From positions 62,001 to 126,000 of the forward strand of contig CARPYP010000001.1 in the NCBI GenBank assembly GCA_949045875.1: 64,000 nucleotides of DNA, in the 5' to 3' direction. Source of the DNA: an uncultured Clostridia bacterium (GTDB lineage: Bacteria; Bacillota; Clostridia; TANB77; CAG-508). Of the stretch, positions 54,238-63,011 are shown piece by piece. Numbering within the stretch: the first letter of the stretch is position 1; every line of letters begins with the position of its first letter. A program made the translations under genes and the position numbers. Below the pieces are notes generated by a model. It ran no database searches. It was not told where the DNA came from and worked only from the letters and a program-made list of their open reading frames with translations.

Positions 54238-55131
54238 CTATTTATAATTTTCCTTTATATATTTTATTAGTTTCTTTGTAGCAAATGTTGAAAATTCATC
54301 ATTTAAAGATATTATTCCAATTGAACCTTCACTCCTTGCCTCATCTAATTTGACCTCTACTATATCTCCATTTACTAATTCTTCTCTTACTTCATCTTTT
54401 ATCAAAAAACCAATTCCCATCCCTCGCATAATAAATTCCTTTTTCATCTGTTCTTGGGCAATTTCAAAATGGAAATTAGTTATATTATCCTTAAATTTTT
54501 CATCAAATATATTTCTGACTGCTGAATTCTTCTTTGGTATGATTAAAGAATAATTATTTAAATCCTCTACTTTTGAAATTTTTACATTGTTATCTTCAAA
54601 ATATTTTTTGCTCATTACAAAGATATATTCTTTTTTAGCACATTCAATTGTTTGTAAATTATTGTATTCTAATTTATATGGTAGATATAACAATACCATG
54701 TCAATTTCCCCTGTGTGCAACATTTCTACTGATTGATTTGGGGCACCTGTTGCTATTTCTACTTTTATATTAGGATAATCTATACTAAATCTTTCAAGTG
54801 CATCATATAGAATTAACTTTGCCACATTACTTCCAGTTCTTATTTTTATTGTACCTTCTTCTAAATTTTCATATTTACTAAATCTAAATTCTACATTATC
54901 TAATATTTCAATATTTTTATTAGTAAATTCATATAGCATTTTTCCTGTTTCTGTTAATTCTATTCCTGTCTTAGTCCTTACAAATAAATTACTATTAAGT
55001 TGTTCTTCTAATTTCTGAATTGTTTGTGTTACTGCTGGCTGTGAAACAAAAAGTTTCTCAGCAGCTAATGATATTTTTTTATATTTTGCTACATAATTAA
55101 ATACTTTATAATATTCAAAATTAATGCTCAT
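54238..55131 (-). CDS. LysR-family transcriptional regulator
   Basis: The N-terminal winged helix-turn-helix (about residues 1-60: FNYVAKYKKISLAAEKLFVSQPAVTQTIQKLEEQL) is typical of LysR. The effector-binding domain follows (GTIKIRTGSNVAKLIL, GEIDMVLLYLP). The start at 55131 (MSINFEYYKVF) has GAGGAAAT upstream; a frame from 55161 is less likely. It lies 22 bp downstream of truA on the same strand. No divergent gene is visible to mark a regulated target. Confidence 0.88.
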   Translation of the reverse strand: MSINFEYYKVFNYVAKYKKISLAAEKLFVSQPAVTQTIQKLEEQLNSNLFVRTKTGIELTETGKMLYEFTNKNIEILDNVEFRFSKYENLEEGTIKIRTGSNVAKLILYDALERFSIDYPNIKVEIATGAPNQSVEMLHTGEIDMVLLYLPYKLEYNNLQTIECAKKEYIFVMSKKYFEDNNVKISKVEDLNNYSLIIPKKNSAVRNIFDEKFKDNITNFHFEIAQEQMKKEFIMRGMGIGFLIKDEVREELVNGDIVEVKLDEARSEGSIGIISLNDEFSTFATKKLIKYIKENYK

Positions 55132-55153
55132 TTTATTTCCTCTTCTCAAAAAA

Positions 55154-55892
55154 TTATTCATATTTCACTTTTACTAGATATAAGCCTTGTGGTGGTAAAG
55201 TCTTTCCTGCTCTTTCTCTATTCTGTGACTTTATTATTTCTGGTATTTCTTCTGGTTTTATTTTTCCTAATCCTACTTCTAGTAGTGTTCCTGATATTAT
55301 TCTTACCATGTTATATAAAAAACCATTTCCCGTTAATTCTATATATATTCTATCTTCTTGTTTTGTAACATCTGCTTTATATATTGTTCTTACACTACTT
55401 TTTGATGATGTTCCACTAGATTTAAATGCTTTAAAATCATGTTCCCCTTCAAAATATTTTGCTCCCTTTTGCATTGCTTTTATATCTAGTTTTCCTGAGA
55501 AGCAATATTCCATATTCCTATATATCGCTGTTCCATATTCTGAGTTATTTATTACATATCTATAAGTTTTTTGTTTACAATTAAATCTACTATGAAATCT
55601 CTCTTCTACTTCTTCTGCTTTTTGTATTCTTATTGATTTTTTTAGATATGTATTTATGGCAATTGGTATTTTTTCTATTGGGATATTAGAGTTTGTTTTA
55701 AAGTTTGCAACTTGTCCGTAGTGCATGAACACCTGCATCTGTTCTGCCAGACGCATTTAATTCTACTACCTCTCCAGTAATTTTTTGTATTACTTGTTCT
55801 ATCTCCCCTTGAATATTTAATTTATTGGGCTGTTTTTGCCACCCATTAAACCCGCTTCCATCGTATTCTATTGTTAGTTTTATGTTTCTCAT
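55154..55892 (-). CDS. truA: tRNA pseudouridine-38/39/40 synthase, needs +1 frameshift at CGG
   Basis: TruA makes pseudouridine at positions 38-40 of the anticodon stem. The first frame (ATG 55892, [19 protein letters not shown]) carries the catalytic-Asp motif [11 protein letters not shown], then an in-frame CGG (codon 59, 55716-55718). Skipping the C gives [17 protein letters not shown] and the rest of the enzyme ([33 protein letters not shown]) to 55154, 245 residues in total. Without it, translation ends four codons later. The site shares GGACAAGT with obg. The start overlaps a short upstream reading frame as ATGA. Confidence 0.88.
55716..55718 (-). other. +1 frameshift site in truA (CTA-CGG-A)
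   Basis: The local codons are GCA CTA CGG ACA AGT TGC. Skipping the C gives GGA CAA GTT GCA (Gly-Gln-Val-Ala), the conserved continuation of GVHA(L)GQVA in TruA. Confidence 0.8.
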
Positions 55893-56002
55893 ACTTTTAT
55901 TGTTCCTTTAAATATTATAGATGATAATATAGAAATTATTAAACCACATATTAGAAATGTCAATTCAAATTTCGTCCAGTCTTTAAAATAGTTCTTTATC
56001 AT
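55889..56002 (-). pseudogene. 37-residue fragment resembling the N-terminus of PnuC
   Basis: ATG 56002 follows GAAGGAGAAC and encodes MIKNYFKDWTKFELTFLICG, then one helix and a stop that overlaps the truA ATG. The start and first helix look like the nicotinamide-riboside transporter PnuC, but the rest of that protein is missing. It is either a truncated pseudogene or a small membrane peptide coupled to truA translation. Confidence 0.45.
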
Positions 56003-56115
56003 TTTGTTCTCCTTCTATTTTATATTAAAAATTATATGTAATTTCCTTCATTCAGTTCCTTTATATTATATACAATTTTTGTGTTTTTTCAATATATTTC
56101 TATACTCTTTTATAA

Positions 56116-56150
56116 AACGCGCTGTACTCTATGAAAGAGTACAGTGCGTT
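56116..56150 (-). terminator. Terminator of gltX
   Basis: AACGCGCTGTACTCT (56116-56130) pairs with AGAGTACAGTGCGTT (56136-56150). On the minus strand it is followed by TTTTATAAAAG. It lies a few bases after the gltX stop. Confidence 0.85.
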
Positions 56151-56158
56151 CAATGATT

Positions 56159-57811
56159 TTATTTTATTGCTTTTTCTAGCCTTTTAATTACACTGTCTTT
56201 TCCTAGTACTTGCATTATTTCATACATGTCTGGTGTATTGGCTTTTCCTGTTAATGAAATTCTTATGACAGTTGATATGTCTCCTACATGCCCTTTGAAG
56301 GCTTCTGGATTTGCCTTGAATTCTTTTACTTCTCTTGCATATCCAAATTCTTCTGCTAAGTCTTTCATTTTATTAAACCAGATTTCTTTATCATCTGATA
56401 TATTAAAGTATTTTTCAAGATATTTGTTCACTATGTTTTTTATTTCTTCTTTGTCACTTATTTTCTGATACTCATATTCTATTTCTTTGTTTAAATATCT
56501 ATCATCATACATATATTCTATGTTTTCTTTTATCGTAGACCATTTTGATATATCTTTTCTTGGCTTTTCATTTCCACGTTCTATTCCTAATACTTTTAAT
56601 GTGTATTCTGTGTCTTTTTCTAATAATTCTTTTAAATCATTATCATATAGATTTGCCCATGCTAATGCTTTTTCATATACTGTTTTTGCATCATATTTTG
56701 ATATTACTGTTTTTGATATGTCTAACAATTTTACCATATCAAATAATGCTCCACTTACACTCATTTTGTTTAATAATAACTCAAATTCCTCTATTGAAGT
56801 ATTTTTGTTTTGCTTTCTCCATAATTCAAAATTTGAATTTGCTATATTTAATAAATATTCTTTTACTGCTTCTGATGGTATCCCCTCTTTTGCATAATAT
56901 TCAACTGCCGCTTCTGGATCTTTTCTTTTACTTAATTTTCTTTTTGCTCCATTTTCCTCTTTTAATATTGGTGCTATATGGCAGTATTTTGGTGCTTTAA
57001 AGCCTAAGACTTGAAATAATTGAACATGTACTGGTAATGATGGTAACCACTCATCTCCACGTATTACATGTGTTGTTCCCATAAGATGATCATCAACTGC
57101 ATGTGCGAAATGATATGTTGGTAGTCCATCTGATTTTATTATTACTATGTCTTGATTATTTTCTGGAAATGTTACATTTCCTTTTATAACATCTTTAAAT
57201 TTTACCTTTCTTTCTACATCTCCTGGTGATTTCAGTCTTATTATATATTCTTCTCCATTTTTTATTTTTTCTGCTGCTTCTGTAATTGGCAGATTTCTAT
57301 ATTTAGCCCAAACTCCATAGTATCCTGGTATTACTTTTGCTTCTTCTTGTTTTTTTCTCATTTCTTCAAGTTCCTCTGGTGTACAAAAACAAGGATATGC
57401 TAATCTATTTTCTATTAAATATTTTGCATAAGCTTGGTATATCTCTTTTCTTTGACTTTGTTTATATGGACCATAGTTTCCAAAGGATTCTTCTTCATTT
57501 TTCATTCCTTCGTCTGGTGTTATATCAAATTTTTTTAGTGCTTCTATTATTCCTGTTACACCATTTTCTACTTCTCTTTTTTGGTCTGTATCTTCAACTC
57601 TTAAAAAGAACACTCCATTTGTTTGTGCTGTAACTTTTCTCGCTATTAATGCTGAGTATAAACCACCTATATGTACAAATCCTGTTGGACTAGGAGCAAA
57701 TCTTGTTACTATCGCTCCTTCTGGTAATTCCCTTATAGGATATTTTTCTTCATAATATGATATATCCTTTATTTCTGGAAATATTAAATTTGCTAAATCT
57801 TTGTAATCCAT
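56159..57811 (-). CDS. gltX: Glutamyl-tRNA synthetase
   Basis: It charges tRNA-Glu (and possibly tRNA-Gln in lineages using GatCAB). The class I motifs are PSPTGFVHIGGLYSAL (HIGH) and KRKLSKRKDPEA (KMSKS). The protein is 550 residues, somewhat longer than the usual 480-500. It is a single gene between a terminator and a repeat. No T-box is visible in the short upstream region. Confidence 0.94.
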   Translation of the reverse strand: MDYKDLANLIFPEIKDISYYEEKYPIRELPEGAIVTRFAPSPTGFVHIGGLYSALIARKVTAQTNGVFFLRVEDTDQKREVENGVTGIIEALKKFDITPDEGMKNEEESFGNYGPYKQSQRKEIYQAYAKYLIENRLAYPCFCTPEELEEMRKKQEEAKVIPGYYGVWAKYRNLPITEAAEKIKNGEEYIIRLKSPGDVERKVKFKDVIKGNVTFPENNQDIVIIKSDGLPTYHFAHAVDDHLMGTTHVIRGDEWLPSLPVHVQLFQVLGFKAPKYCHIAPILKEENGAKRKLSKRKDPEAAVEYYAKEGIPSEAVKEYLLNIANSNFELWRKQNKNTSIEEFELLLNKMSVSGALFDMVKLLDISKTVISKYDAKTVYEKALAWANLYDNDLKELLEKDTEYTLKVLGIERGNEKPRKDISKWSTIKENIEYMYDDRYLNKEIEYEYQKISDKEEIKNIVNKYLEKYFNISDDKEIWFNKMKDLAEEFGYAREVKEFKANPEAFKGHVGDISTVIRISLTGKANTPDMYEIMQVLGKDSVIKRLEKAIK

Positions 57812-57847
57812 ATTAAATCTCCCTTTAAAATTATTATCTATTAATTA

Positions 57848-57931
57848 TCTGGGCAGACATAGTAAAAGTATAAAAATAAAAAATTTATTTTTATGTTTTT
57901 TCTCACTTTACCAGAGCCTGCCCCCTCCACT
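57848..57931. repeat. Composite palindrome between RNase J and gltX
   Basis: Half-sites CTGGGCAG and CTGCCCC flank about 70 bp that contain an AT hairpin (ATAAAAATAAA/TTTATTTTTAT). It includes the region just after the RNase J stop and may terminate that transcript. Confidence 0.6.
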
Positions 57932-59974
57932 CTATGCTTCTATTATTATAGGAAGCACCATCGGATTTCTCTTATTTTTTTGATATAAGTAATCTCTTAT
58001 TTTATCTTTCACTGTAGATTTTATTGTTATCCATTCTTTTACATTATTATCTTCAAGATTTGACAATGTATTTCTAACAATTCTTTTTATTTCTTCCATT
58101 AAGTTTTCTGATTCTCTTACATATACAAATCCTCTTGATATGATGTCTGGTCCTGATACTACTTGCCCTTCACTATTTATAGATATTACTACTACTATTA
58201 ATCCATCTTGAGATAAATGTTGTCTATCTTTTAAAACTATATTTCCGACATCCCCTATACCTAAACCATCTATTAATACTTTTCCACTTTGAACACTTCC
58301 TGTTATTTTTCCTTCGTCTATAGTTAGTTCTAGCACTTTTCCATTGCTTAAAATAAATATATTCTCATTTGGAATTCCCATTAATTTGGCTGTATCGCTA
58401 TGTGCTACTAATTGTCTATATTCACCATGTACTGGTATAAAGTATTTAGGTTTTGTAAGTGCTAGTATTAGTTTTTGTTCTTCTTGTGCAGCATGACCTG
58501 ATACATGTATATTTTGTAATGAACTATATACTACTTCTGCTCCTATTTTCATTAAGTCATCTATTACTTTTGATACGAATTTTTCATTTCCTGGTATTGG
58601 CGTTGCTGAAATAATAACTAAATCGTTTGGTGTAATTTGTACTTTCTTGTGTTCTCCTGATGCCATTCTTGTTAATGCTGACATTGGCTCTCCTTGTGAT
58701 CCTGTTGTTATTATTGTTAAAGCTTCTTCTGGATATTTATTTATTAAGTCTATATCTACTATTGTGTTTTCTGGTACATCCATATAACCTAATTTAGAAG
58801 CTGTTTCTATTACTTTTACCATGCTCCTACCACATATGGCAACTTTTCTTCCATATTTTACAGATGAGTTTATTATTTGTTGAACTCTATGAACATTTGA
58901 TGAGAATGTAGCTATTACTATTCTCTTTTTACAGTTTACAAATAAATTATCAAATACTTCTCCTATTGTACTTTCTGAGTTTGTAAAGCCTTTTCTTTCT
59001 GCATTTGTGCTGTCTGACATTAGGGCTAATACTCCTTCATTTCCTAATTCAGCAAAACGTCCTAAGTCTACTTTTTGTCCATCTATTGGTGTATAGTCTA
59101 TTTTAAAATCCCCTGTATGAACTATTACTCCTGCTGGTGTGTGTAGAGCAAGTCCTACTGCATCTGGTATACTATGTGCTGTTCGTATAAATTCTATTTT
59201 CATTTTTCCTAGATTTATTATTTGTTTTTGGTCTACTATATTTAATTTTGTTGACCTTAACAAATGATGTTCTTCTAATTTATTTTCTATTAATGCAATG
59301 GTAAATCTAGTTGCATATATTGGTACATTTATTTGTTTTAATAAGTATGGTATTCCTCCAATATGGTCTTCATGTCCATGTGTTATTACCAATCCTTTTA
59401 TTTTGTCTTTATTTTTTACAAGATAACTCATGTCTGCAATTACAAAGTCTACTCCTAACATATCTTCAGTTGGGAATGCTAGTCCACAGTCTACTATTAT
59501 TATTTCATCTTCATATTCAAATACTGTTATATTTTTTCCAATTTCTAGTAATCCACCTAGTGGTATTATTTTTATTGGGCTTGCTTTAAATCTAAAGTCT
59601 TCTTTTCTTCTAGTTCTTGGCTTTCTATTATTTTCTCTTCTCCTTGTAGTTACTTTTTTATGTTCTATCTTTGAATCAATTTTCACTTCTGTTTCGTTGT
59701 TTTCTATTTTAGGTTCGTTTTTTATTTCTATTTTTTTATTATCTGTTTTAAGTTCATTTTTTACTTTTACTCTTTTACTTTCTGTTTTTAGTTCATTTTT
59801 TATTTCTGTTTTTTCTTCATTTTTTATTCTTTTATGATAATTATTAGTTCTTCGTCTCTTTTTTATTTCTTCTTTTTTCTCTGGTATAGAATCTACTGCT
59901 AGATTCTCTATTTTGTCTTCTTTCATTTTTTCTATTTCAATCCTCTCTTTTCTTTTTTGTTTTTTTATATGCAT
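57932..59974 (-). CDS. rnj: Ribonuclease J with long charged N-terminal extension
   Basis: RNase J is a metallo-beta-lactamase/beta-CASP nuclease with endo- and 5'-3' exonuclease activity in mRNA turnover and rRNA maturation. The metal site is THGHEDHIGG, followed by beta-CASP motifs (DSTNAERKGFT, ISATPIPGNE) and the C-terminal domain. The first ~125 residues are a low-complexity extension with repeats such as ELKTESKRVKVKNELKTD, absent from many RNase J proteins. The start is uncertain: 59974 has no ribosome site, and Met17 (59926) has a distant AGAGG. It has a strong promoter and a long leader. Confidence 0.92.
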   Translation of the reverse strand: MHIKKQKRKERIEIEKMKEDKIENLAVDSIPEKKEEIKKRRRTNNYHKRIKNEEKTEIKNELKTESKRVKVKNELKTDNKKIEIKNEPKIENNETEVKIDSKIEHKKVTTRRRENNRKPRTRRKEDFRFKASPIKIIPLGGLLEIGKNITVFEYEDEIIIVDCGLAFPTEDMLGVDFVIADMSYLVKNKDKIKGLVITHGHEDHIGGIPYLLKQINVPIYATRFTIALIENKLEEHHLLRSTKLNIVDQKQIINLGKMKIEFIRTAHSIPDAVGLALHTPAGVIVHTGDFKIDYTPIDGQKVDLGRFAELGNEGVLALMSDSTNAERKGFTNSESTIGEVFDNLFVNCKKRIVIATFSSNVHRVQQIINSSVKYGRKVAICGRSMVKVIETASKLGYMDVPENTIVDIDLINKYPEEALTIITTGSQGEPMSALTRMASGEHKKVQITPNDLVIISATPIPGNEKFVSKVIDDLMKIGAEVVYSSLQNIHVSGHAAQEEQKLILALTKPKYFIPVHGEYRQLVAHSDTAKLMGIPNENIFILSNGKVLELTIDEGKITGSVQSGKVLIDGLGIGDVGNIVLKDRQHLSQDGLIVVVISINSEGQVVSGPDIISRGFVYVRESENLMEEIKRIVRNTLSNLEDNNVKEWITIKSTVKDKIRDYLYQKNKRNPMVLPIIIEA

Positions 59975-60134
59975 GTGAAAAGAAAATGTGAGTTTTCCAC
60001 ATTCTTTTCCACATAAAACACAAGCTACGATGTGTCACACCTTTACATCGCTTTTTTAATATTTAATTTTCCGTTCAACAAATTTAAAATATTAAAATCT
60101 CATCTTTTACCATTTTTGGCAATAGCTGTTTTTT

Positions 60135-60163
60135 ATTATACTACCGTATATTAGTTTTGTCAA
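60135..60163 (-). promoter_or_regulatory. Promoter of the RNase J gene
   Basis: On the minus strand TTGACA (60158-60163) and TATAAT (60135-60140) are both perfect, with a 17 bp spacer. The transcript would start near 60128, giving a leader of 150 to 200 bases before the coding region, which holds no clear gene and may regulate expression. Confidence 0.85.
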
Positions 60164-60206
60164 GCTGCTAATTTTATATACGTTTTGGCTTATTTTTTGG
60201 TAGAAA

Positions 60207-60276
60207 AGGGCGCTGTATCTTACGATACAACGCCCTAGTTCTGTCTGTACCAACTGGTTTCACTGCAACCAGTTGG
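60207..60276 (-). terminator. Two hairpins downstream of gene E
   Basis: AGGGCGCTGTATC (60207-60219) pairs with GATACAACGCCCT (60224-60236) and is followed on the minus strand by TTTTCT. A second hairpin, CCAACTGGTT/AACCAGTTGG (60250-60276), precedes it. They end the gene E transcript. The rest of the 308 bp gap holds the RNase J promoter and leader. Confidence 0.8.
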
Positions 60277-60282
60277 AAGGAT

Positions 60283-60795
60283 TTATTCAGTTTTTTTATT
60301 CTTTTTTTCTCCACCTGTGGTGGATGTCTCTGCAAATATGGATATAACAATCCCCCCTAAAAGGAAGAGCATTATTATCCCCATTTTTCCTGCAATTACC
60401 AGTGGCACAGCAGATAATATTAATATTACCATTGCTATACCCTGTCTGTTCTTTGCAGATGCAAACAGTGCAGAAACAACTAATATTAAAAAGCTTGTAC
60501 TCTTAATCAGTGACAAAACTTTGATATGAGGAAAAATCCCCAATATGTCACTGATAAAAGTTTTACGGAAAACAAAGTTTAGTGAGCTAGAGCTTACCCA
60601 CCAAACAATTATTCCATTCACCAAGCTCCATATCTGTCGCTTAGTGACAATTTTGGAAAGAATTTTCTTGAGTATATTAAATATCCCCAATACTAATCCT
60701 CCTAAAAACCTTGTCTTCCGGTTATCTTCATCGTCGACGAAACTCCATTCTACATCAATGGGGTCATCATCATGATTTTTCCTTAATACAGCCAT
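60283..60795 (-). CDS. Small membrane protein E with early CGG codon
   Basis: The start at 60795 (MAVLRKNHDDDPIDVEW) follows GGAGAAAA. An acidic cytoplasmic head of about 35 residues is followed by hydrophobic segments (LGGLVLGIFNIL, LIKSTSFLILVVSALFA, IAMVILILSAVPLVIA, GIIMLFLLGGIVISIFA) and a Lys-rich tail, 170 residues in total. Codon 26 (60718-60720) is an in-frame CGG followed by AAG. A +1 slip gives a 30-residue head only. It has a near-consensus promoter and its own terminator. Function is unknown. Confidence 0.7.
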   Translation of the reverse strand: MAVLRKNHDDDPIDVEWSFVDDEDNRKTRFLGGLVLGIFNILKKILSKIVTKRQIWSLVNGIIVWWVSSSSLNFVFRKTFISDILGIFPHIKVLSLIKSTSFLILVVSALFASAKNRQGIAMVILILSAVPLVIAGKMGIIMLFLLGGIVISIFAETSTTGGEKKNKKTE

Positions 60796-60840
60796 TTTTT
60801 CTCCTTTCCTACTAAAACACACTTGGCTTACTTCTCTTAT

Positions 60841-60869
60841 ATTGTACCAAATTTATAGGAAAAAGTCAA
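60841..60869 (-). promoter_or_regulatory. Promoter of gene E
   Basis: On the minus strand TTGACT (60864-60869) and TACAAT (60841-60846) have a 17 bp spacer, close to consensus, about 50 bp upstream of the gene E start. Confidence 0.75.
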
Positions 60870-60917
60870 TTTATGTAAATCTTCTTATATGGTAATTTAA
60901 ATTTAAATACACATTTT

Positions 60918-60942
60918 GGAGGACGAGCAATGCTCGCCCCTA
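60918..60942. repeat. Palindrome GAGGACGAGCAATGCTCGCCCCTA
   Basis: GGACGAGCAATGCTCGCCCC is a member of the dispersed GC-rich family, just downstream of the YitT-family gene on the minus strand and may end its transcript. Confidence 0.6.
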
Positions 60943-60956
60943 GAATTTCTCTACAA

Positions 60957-61826
60957 TTATTTCCTTTTAAAGCCTTTTCCAAATGCTTCTCTTGCATTTG
61001 AAATTACTAAAAAGCAGTTTGAGTCTATTGTACTTGCTATTCGTTTTATTTTTGAAATTTCTCTTCTTGAGGCTACACACCATAGCATTACTCTTTCTTC
61101 TTCATGATACATTCCTTTTGCATATATTCCTGTACTTCCTCTTTCTACTTCTTCTCCTATTTGTTTTGCTATTTCTTCATATTTATTCGATACTATAAAT
61201 ATCATTTTTGTAAAATTTGTTCCTTCAAATATTATGTCTATCATCTGTCCTGATAAATATATGGCAATAGCAGAATATAATGCAATTTCTATTTCTTTGA
61301 AAAATATTGCATTTATTCCTACTACTATAAAATCTATCAATATTATGATGCTTCCTGTTTTTGCTGTTGGTTTAAATTTCGCTATTATACTTCCTAATAA
61401 TTCTGAACCGCCTGTTGAAGCATTTGCTTTTAAGATTATTGCTGTTCCTATTCCTATTATTATTCCACCATAAATGCTTGCTAGTAGTCTATCTCCAGTT
61501 AATGGTTTAATTCCTTCAAATATGTTTAAAAATAATGAAAGTAGCCCTGTACCTATTATTGCTTTTACAAAAAATCTTTTTCCTAACTTAAATAATGCTA
61601 TTACAAATAACGGTATGTTTATTATTATCATTGATGTTCCCATCGGAAATTTAAATAAGTAATAAAGTATTGTTGTTATTCCTGTAAAACCACCTGATGA
61701 TAATTGATTTGGTAATAGAAAGAAATCTGTTCCTATTGCTAAAAATAATGATCCTATTATTATTAATAATACCTCTTTTAACATTTTTCTACCTATTACA
61801 TACATTTCTTTTGCTTTATATGTCAT
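60957..61826 (-). CDS. YitT-family membrane protein
   Basis: This 289-residue protein has five or six membrane helices (LIIIGSLFLAIGTDFFLLPNQLSSGGFTG, GTAIILKANASTGGSELLG) and a C-terminal DUF2179 domain (MIFIVSNKYEEIAKQIGEEVERGSTGIYAKG), as in the YitT family. The family is found in many Firmicutes; transport is suspected but unproven. The start at 61826 has AGAGGAAT upstream. It is flanked on both sides by palindromes. Confidence 0.88.
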   Translation of the reverse strand: MTYKAKEMYVIGRKMLKEVLLIIIGSLFLAIGTDFFLLPNQLSSGGFTGITTILYYLFKFPMGTSMIIINIPLFVIALFKLGKRFFVKAIIGTGLLSLFLNIFEGIKPLTGDRLLASIYGGIIIGIGTAIILKANASTGGSELLGSIIAKFKPTAKTGSIIILIDFIVVGINAIFFKEIEIALYSAIAIYLSGQMIDIIFEGTNFTKMIFIVSNKYEEIAKQIGEEVERGSTGIYAKGMYHEEERVMLWCVASRREISKIKRIASTIDSNCFLVISNAREAFGKGFKRK

Positions 61827-61899
61827 AAATATTCCTCTTTTCGTGAATACTGAAGGGACACATTACAATATGCCCGTTGAAATTATAAAAAAATTCCAT

Positions 61900-61926
61900 A
61901 CGGGCACGTTGCAACGTGCCCCTACA
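61900..61926. repeat. Palindrome CGGGCACGTTGCAACGTGCCCCTACA
   Basis: A perfect inverted repeat GGGCACGTTG/CAACGTGCCC with the CCCCTACA tail is the best consensus member of the dispersed family. A related half-element (GGGACACATTACAATATGCCC) lies at 61855-61875, so this is a double unit. Confidence 0.75.
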
Positions 61927-61999
61927 AGTATATATTTTCCATTTTTAGGTATCTTTATTCATATAAATCAGAACAAATGAGATTGGAAAAGAATTGTTA

Positions 62000-62090
62000 T
62001 TTGGCTAGGCGTTCAAGAAAGAAATACCGTAGGCGTGCTTGTGCACGCCAAAGGATTTTCTTTCGAAGAACAACAACGCCAAATGGCAAT
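62000..62090. repeat. Long imperfect palindrome downstream of the radical-SAM-like gene
   Basis: Nested arms pair across about 90 bp: ATTTGGC with GCC.AAAT, GGCGTT with AACGCC, AAGAAAGAAAT with ATTTTCTTTC and a central GGCGTG/CACGCC stem. It follows the stop at 62097 on the minus strand, so it can act as a terminator, but the size and asymmetry suggest a mobile palindrome or structured RNA. Plus-strand reading frames over it are accidental. Confidence 0.6.
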
Positions 62091-62096
62091 TATTTT

Positions 62097-62966
62097 TCAA
62101 TCCTCGTATATTGTAAGAATCTTCATTTCCAATCTTCCTGGCTTTATCTCCTCATTAGGTATTACTTGTAATTCTACTGAATACAATTCTTTGAATTTGT
62201 CTAAGTTTTCTTTTTCATATCCTATTATATTATTTACATTACTTGGATGTACCTCTACTTTTACCTCTTTTACTTTACTATTATACTTTTTTATTCTTCC
62301 TACAATACTATCATACCAAATACTGTCTTCTACTAACTGTGGAAAGTCTTTATGTGTTGGTCCTGCAATTACACTTATTTCTCCTTTGTTTAAGTTTTCT
62401 TCATTTATATCTACTACTGTTATTTCTTTTATTTTCTTTTTGTTGAACATATATATAATGTCTTTACATCTTTCTACTGCTTGTGTTAGTGTTAATGGTT
62501 CATATTCTTTGTTCCTATATGATTGGGCTAAGTCTGTTCCTTCAACTACTAAAACAGGATATAGTCTTATTACTTTTGGTCTAAATTTCATTAAGAATTT
62601 TACACTGTCTATTTCATCTATTTTTGTACTGTCTGGAAATCCTACCATTATTTCATAGCCTAAGTTCATCCTGCTTCTTCTTATTAATTTTGAAGCCTTC
62701 TTTATATCTTCTATCCCAAAGTTTGCATTATATTTTTTTAGTATAAAACTATTTGCGATTTTTATTTCTAGTTCTACTGTTATTACATTATATTGTTTTA
62801 ACATTGCCAAAAATTCTTTTGATATCATTGTTGGTTCTACTGATATATGTAGTTTTTCTAGTTTCTTATCTTTCATTTTTTCGTTTGCTTCTCTTAAAAA
62901 GTTTCTTATATCACTTTTTTCTATATTTGATAAACTCCCTGCATAATATTGCGTATATTTTTTCAT
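62097..62966 (-). CDS. Radical-SAM/Elp3-like protein without the iron-sulfur Cys motif
   Basis: Residues from YYAGSLSNI onward align in pattern with the YGGSFTGI strand and later motifs of clostridial Elp3-related radical SAM proteins (ISVEPTMISKEFLAMLKQYNV, VELEIKIANSFILKKYN, GYEIMVGFPDST, VIRLYPVLVVEGTDLA, SVIAGPTHKDFPQLVE). The N-terminal portion that would carry CxxxCxxC is missing: the protein begins at this strand, and only 45 bp separate it from rnc. So it cannot hold the 4Fe-4S cluster in the usual way. The ribosome site AGAAAGGA lies upstream. It may be a remnant or a repurposed RNA-binding fold. Confidence 0.75.
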   Translation of the reverse strand: MKKYTQYYAGSLSNIEKSDIRNFLREANEKMKDKKLEKLHISVEPTMISKEFLAMLKQYNVITVELEIKIANSFILKKYNANFGIEDIKKASKLIRRSRMNLGYEIMVGFPDSTKIDEIDSVKFLMKFRPKVIRLYPVLVVEGTDLAQSYRNKEYEPLTLTQAVERCKDIIYMFNKKKIKEITVVDINEENLNKGEISVIAGPTHKDFPQLVEDSIWYDSIVGRIKKYNSKVKEVKVEVHPSNVNNIIGYEKENLDKFKELYSVELQVIPNEEIKPGRLEMKILTIYED

Positions 62967-63011
62967 TTTTTATTTCATTCCTTTCTATTAATATTATTTT
63001 GTTTTTCAATT

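Noticed and set aside
62035..62658. 207-codon plus-strand frame opposite the radical-SAM-like gene
   Set aside because: It is antisense to a conserved protein and begins in a palindromic repeat.
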